Below are positions 59,675 to 64,000 of a DNA stretch of 64,000 nt, in pieces. The notes under the pieces were generated by a model. That model made no database searches and was not told the DNA's origin. It saw only the letters and a program-made list of their open reading frames with translations. The stretch lies in the NCBI GenBank assembly GCA_022575985.1, contig JAKSXM010000014.1, positions 9,486,001-9,550,000 on the forward strand, given 5' to 3'. This DNA comes from Anagrus nilaparvatae. Lineage: Eukaryota; Arthropoda; Insecta; Hymenoptera; Mymaridae. The position numbers were made by a program, and so were the translations under genes. Positions within the stretch are counted from its first letter, which is position 1. Each line of letters begins with the position of its first letter.

Positions 59675-61417
59675 TTAACTCATTAACACTGCATTGTGTA
59701 ACCGTAAATTCTCTTCAGGTGTTGGAATTTCGGCACAAATATATTTATTAACAATATTGGGAGTTGTAAGTTTAAATTGTCTTTTCAGGGTTATTAATAA
59801 GTGAATATGCGGTAATCCTCGTTTTTGAAATTCAATAACGTACACATAAGCCAATATCCCAAAAAATTTTTTTTTAATCATAGAGATCAATTCATTTTTT
59901 TTTTCATTAAAAACTCGGGCAACTAGATCAGGACGATCTGCAGCGGTTTGTTCTGGTAATAAATTCTCTTTTATTTCCGGCCAATTCGGATTACATGTCA
60001 TCGTTAGAAATATATCCGGTCGGCCATACTTTCGAACGATAGCCATGGAGTCTTGATAACATTGGGTCATATACCTTGGAGATCCTATGAATGTTGATGG
60101 TAATATAACAATTTTTCCAACATGGCCATTGGAACTTATAGCTTTGTTATTTAAATGATCATTTAATCCCTTATACGTATCAGCTCTAAGTTTTTTTTGA
60201 TTAGCTTTAATATATTCAGTTTTGTCATGCTCTATTTTAACATAATTATCTACGACATACTGTTGAGTTAATCTACGAGCACAGATAAATGGATTAAATT
60301 CGTTTGATCTTATTGCTAATTTATATTTAACATAAGCACATCGAGAAACCCTGCGATTGCTATTTAATCGTTTTAAATTTCGATGCCAACCTCGATTTCC
60401 ATATGGATAAAGTAAAGGATATACCCATGGTTCAATGTTTGGATCCATTGAGCTAACATACTGCAATTTATTCGAATGAATATTTGTGATTGTTACATAA
60501 GATTCCGGAATTTCGCCGTCAGCTGTGGTAGTAAAAACTGCAGCAACTTCATTGCATCTTTGAAAATTAAAACGTCTTTTATCCGTTCCTGGTTTTAAAG
60601 TAAATAATAGCTGTACTTCAGGTGCGCAACTATTGTCATTGTTTGTATTTAATAACTTTTGTTGTTCTTCAATTTCTTGATTCATCATTTGATAAGACTG
60701 AGCAAAAATATTATTCTCTCTGATAAACCCATCTAAAGTTCTAAGAAGTTCGGGATGTAATTTAACTTTTGCATTTTGATTTATTCTTTGAGTAAGAGCT
60801 TCTTTTGGATCCGTAATAAAGAGTTGTCCATAAGTAGGATTTTCATTAACCGCAGGATGCAAAGCTGTATTGATTCTATTATATATTTGGCCCTGGACTT
60901 TAAAACAGTAAGGACCTGGTCTTGTTTTTTTAGAATCCTTGAAAATTTCTCCAGTTTGAAAAGATGCAAATGCGAGTGAATTATTGTAAACTCGAATACG
61001 TTGGAAAAAAGTGTTCGACTTTTCATGCGAACCATTAAATAAAGATTTAAGGAATACGGGAAACTCGGGCATGGGTTCTAATTTTACAGCACCATGAGAG
61101 CAGCAGTCATTAAATGAACATCCTTTATTCGAAACCTTTTCTGACTCAAAATGCAATGCTCCACAGTAGATACATTTGACATTCAATGAACCAAGGTGAT
61201 GTTGAGTAGGGTTTATATTTGAAAAGTCGATTTCTTCAACATTTCTCAACAGACTATTTCCGCGTTGCATTTCTTCTTGCGGCACGGAACTAAAAATTCT
61301 GTTTGCCTTTATACGATCATACCGACGTTTTTGGGCTAGGGCATTTCGCTCACGCTGTGCTTTTCGAAATTTTTCCTGTTCTTCAGGAGTTCGATTAATT
61401 CGTGGTCGACCCATCAT
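59675..61417 (-). pseudogene. Helitron Rep N-terminal part with HUH motif
   Basis: The start ATG at 61417 precedes a basic, Arg-rich N-terminus (RTPEEQEKFRKAQRERNALA), a Cys-rich segment (CIYCGALHFE, CSFNDCCSHG), the Helitron-like N domain (YPLLYPYGNRGWH), LPSTFIGSPRYMTQCYQDSM, TMTCNPNWPEI and the metal-binding HUH motif R-G-L-P-H-I-H-L-L. The frame ends at 59675 because of a small insertion (gagttaacact region), which shifts it relative to the next piece. Length and order match Helitron Rep. Rep nicks and joins single strands during rolling-circle transposition. Confidence 0.92.
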
Positions 61418-62582
61418 AAAAAATTTTTTTAGTTGAAATCAAAACAAAGTTAAAACATCTGTATAATTAAAATGGAAATTAAAAATATACTTGATAAATT
61501 TAGCTTTAATTATTGTATTAAAGAGACAATGAAAAAAATTTCTTTGTGTAAATGCAATTAAACTGTATTATTATTTTGGAAATTATAGTTAAAATTTTTT
61601 CCGGTAACGATATTTTATATTTATTATATTTAAATTTATTATGTGATCTAAATTATTTTATATAATCGAAAAATTTAACAAATAAGATTATGCATTAAAT
61701 TTAGAAAACTTGTAAATATTAGGTCTTGACTAAATAAATTCTTTATCTAACGAAAAATCCTTTCATAAATTTAAAATAATACTTTTAAATTATATTTTGT
61801 TAAAATTAAAAATAAGATTGAAAATTAGTTTAGGATAAAAATTACCCAAAATTTGTAATGATAAAATAAAATAATAATATATTCGGTAAATTGAAATATT
61901 TAATAAGATTTTCAAATTAAATTATATTATGTATTTATCAAAAGCTATATTTTTTACGTTTTTAAGTATAAAAATGAAAACCTACTTTGAAACAGTAAAT
62001 ATATATATTCTTGTTATCTCGATTGGAATAAGCTTTTATAATTTATAATATTTATAATTATTTATAATTTATAATAGGCTGATTCCATGTGAAACGTACG
62101 TTGACCTCCAGATGGGGTCTTCCGATTGGGCTGTAACTTTGCACAGGTGATTATATATATAAAATGTCCTCACTCCCCAAATTTTACGTCGTAAAATCGC
62201 TTCTAGCCGTCTCTGTGAATTTTTGAAAATTGGGACCGATTTTAAAGCTCTCAGCCACCAACTTTTGCTTCATTATATAAAAGCATGAAAAAATGTTTAA
62301 AATATTATTAGAAAAACGGTTTCGATCGGAAATTTCCCTGGCTATCCGAATTTCTAAACCGTTTTTTAAAATTTTTACGTGGAAAGCCGGCAAATTGGAA
62401 AATGTGAGCCGTACCGTCTGTAGCTCATAACTCAAAACCCGTCACTTCAAATAACTTCAAACTGGGAGTGGAGACTGAGTATTCCATATACTTTCACCTG
62501 ATATTAATATGGGTATGGGTATTTTCACATACGGAAAAGTTATAACGATAATTAGTGAAATTTTCCGATTTTGAAAATGCAA
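61418..62582. other. Helitron 5' region and unassigned flank
   Basis: 61418-62080 is strongly AT-rich and should contain the Helitron promoter and 5' end. From 62085 (tgaaacgtacgttgacctcc) composition changes; this may belong to the hairpin element that follows. The 83-residue minus-strand ORF at 62184-62435 is not recognised. Confidence 0.4.
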
Positions 62583-63796
62583 ATTTAGCGAAAAAAGCTA
62601 TATTTATATGCAAATTTAGGCAGAACCGATTTCATATGTAAAATTTATCATAAAATAAATTATTTTTTTATGCCTTTAAACCTTTTCTATTGATATATAT
62701 AGTCAATTCTACGAAATTAGACTTTTTATAAGAAGCTATTCAAGTAATTCTTATTGAAAATGACCTAATAGGAAAACGAATGTCTGGAATTTTGAAAAAT
62801 CAAATTTGGCTGGATTTAGTATGTTAAAATATGACACCTTACCAATTTTTATGGTTCTGGATTAAAAACTTTTGAAATAACAGCTGTTTTTTGAATTAAA
62901 AATATTTTTCAATTTTTAAAGAAAATCTGAGTAAATTTTCTTTTTTAATTTTTTTACACTCTGAACAGAGCTCAAAAACTATTTTCAACCATAAGAAATA
63001 GCTGAAACTTCTTACTGAGAGTCATTTTGGCTGGCAGTTTTTGGAAAAACATCGAGGAAGCAGAATAAAACTAAAATTCTGAATAAAAATTTTTTTTTAA
63101 TGTGGATTTTTCAAACACTGGGAAATTCTTTTCTTTTTTGTTGCACTTAAAATTACTGTTCTTCAAAAAGAAAATTTTAATTCTTTTTTAAAATTTCTAT
63201 TTCTGGGTATTTAACCTTTTTAGTTATGAAAAACTTAAAAAACAAATAATTATAAAATATAATAATTAAAAATCCATATTAAAAAAAAAATTTTTCTTTA
63301 GAATTTTAGTTTTATTCAGCTTTCCTCGATGTTTTTCCAAAAACTGACAGCCGAAATGACTCAGTAAGAAGATTCAGCTATTTCTTATGTTTGAAAATAG
63401 TTTTTGAGTTCTGTTAAGAGTGTAAAAAAATTAAAATAGAAAATTTACTCCGATTTTATTTAAAAATTTGAAAATATTTTTAATTCAAAAAACAGCTGCT
63501 ATTTCAAAATTTTTTAATCCAGAACCATAAAAATTGGTAAGGTGTCATATTTTAACATACTACATCAAGCCAAATTTGATTTTTCAAAATACCTGATATT
63601 CGTTTTCCTATTAGGTCTTTTCACTAAGAATTACTTGAATAGCTTCTTATAAAAAGACTAATTTCGTAGAATTGACTATATATATCAATAGAAAAGGTTT
63701 AAAGGCATTAAAAAATAATTTATTTTATGATAAATTTTACATATGAAATCGGTTCTGCCTAAATTTGCATATAAATATAGCTTTTTTCGCTAAATT
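62583..63796. mobile_element. 1.2-kb hairpin element
   Basis: The left arm (62583-63180: tagcgaaaaaagctatattt, caaatttaggcagaaccgat, ctattgatatatatagtc) is mirrored by the right arm (63200-63796) with high identity; the loop is under 30 bases. No ORF or target duplication was found; sequence similar in style (aaaactgccagcc-like) runs through both arms. Confidence 0.85.
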
Positions 63797-63807
63797 GTAG
63801 AGAGTAA

Positions 63808-63925
63808 GAATATTGTACTTACTCTGTACCAATTAAAGAAATTCTTGATCTCTGCCATATAATAAATAAATTAATTTTAATCAAATATTTCTTTAATTAA
63901 TACAGAGTATGTACAATATTCTTTA
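63808..63925. repeat. Short hairpin MITE
   Basis: Inverted ends of about 40 bases: aagaatattgtacttactct with gtaccaattaaagaaa, mirrored at 63885-63925 (tttctttaattaatacagag, tatgtacaatattctt). The loop is about 35 bases. Confidence 0.75.
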
Positions 63926-64000
63926 AAATAACAGCAATGAATTTTCCAAATTTAACAATTTAAATATATTTTTCTTAAATCTCCATTTTAATTAAAGAAA

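Larger units (their letters stand above)
56609..61500 (-). mobile_element. Helitron
   Basis: It carries a Rep/helicase gene (57082-61417) and on the same strand a Helitron-type 3' end: a short hairpin GGGGGCTTGCCCCC followed by TAG, giving terminal CTAG (56609-56612) next to a T. The 5' end, expected to begin TC after an A, was not located in the AT-rich 61420-62080; the right limit given here is a guess. Confidence 0.85.

Overview
The window is eukaryotic and almost certainly from an insect. It is AT-rich, has spliced exons on the minus strand that closely resemble insect TASK-type two-pore potassium channels, and is otherwise packed with arthropod-type transposable elements: BEL/Pao and LTR remnants, R1-like and CR1/Jockey-like LINEs, Penelope-like elements, a Helitron, tRNA-derived SINEs and many foldback or MITE-like elements. 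I see no bacterial operons, rRNA or CRISPR. The insect order cannot be fixed from the sequence; a parasitoid wasp or another AT-rich genome would fit.

The only host gene I can support is a task7-like channel gene on the minus strand. Exon 1 (47747-47873) and exon 2 (47517-47672) are separated by a 74-base intron. Exon 3 (13391-13734) lies 33.8 kb further on, and the reading phase joins exactly. Nearly everything between 13.7 and 47.5 kb is therefore intronic transposon debris. The donor of this giant intron is not GT, and the first pore filter reads M-I-G-Y-G. Later exons were not found and probably lie outside the window or in introns I could not resolve.

Layout. 0-13 kb: broken BEL/Pao gag, a palindrome-cored foldback family, a 903-base solo LTR with a 4-base target duplication, large hairpin elements, a CR1-like RT remnant and two minisatellites. 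13.4-13.7 kb: exon 3. 15.4-26.5 kb: two inverted copies of a Pao pol fragment, each interrupted by different insertions (R1-like LINE, SINEs, a TIR element), so that one arm often shows the empty site of the other. 26.5-31.5 kb: a CR1/Jockey-like LINE interrupted by a nearly complete Penelope-like element. 31.5-34 kb: a piggyBac-like foldback and small hairpins. 34-40.6 kb: R1-like LINE 5' regions and ORF1s, a hAT-like element and a second SINE. 40.6-47.4 kb: tandem-inverted repeats and a nested palindrome of about 5 kb containing a second Penelope fragment and two further TIR elements. 47.5-47.9 kb: exons 2 and 1. 49.5-56.5 kb: arrays of a unit of about 128 bases carrying AAGATGGCGGA, including a 3.7-kb foldback with GATCG-rich ends. 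56.6-61.4 kb and beyond: a Helitron with a recognisable Rep/helicase and 3' hairpin. 62.5-64 kb: another hairpin element.

Most transposon genes are pseudogenes with frameshifts and stops. The youngest-looking elements are the Penelope at 28.1-30.8 kb and the Helitron. The most unusual signals are the host gene's giant intron with a non-GT donor, the foldback families built from tandem arrays, SINEs with different tRNA-like heads on one body, and several elements whose target duplications can be checked against empty sites inside the same window.
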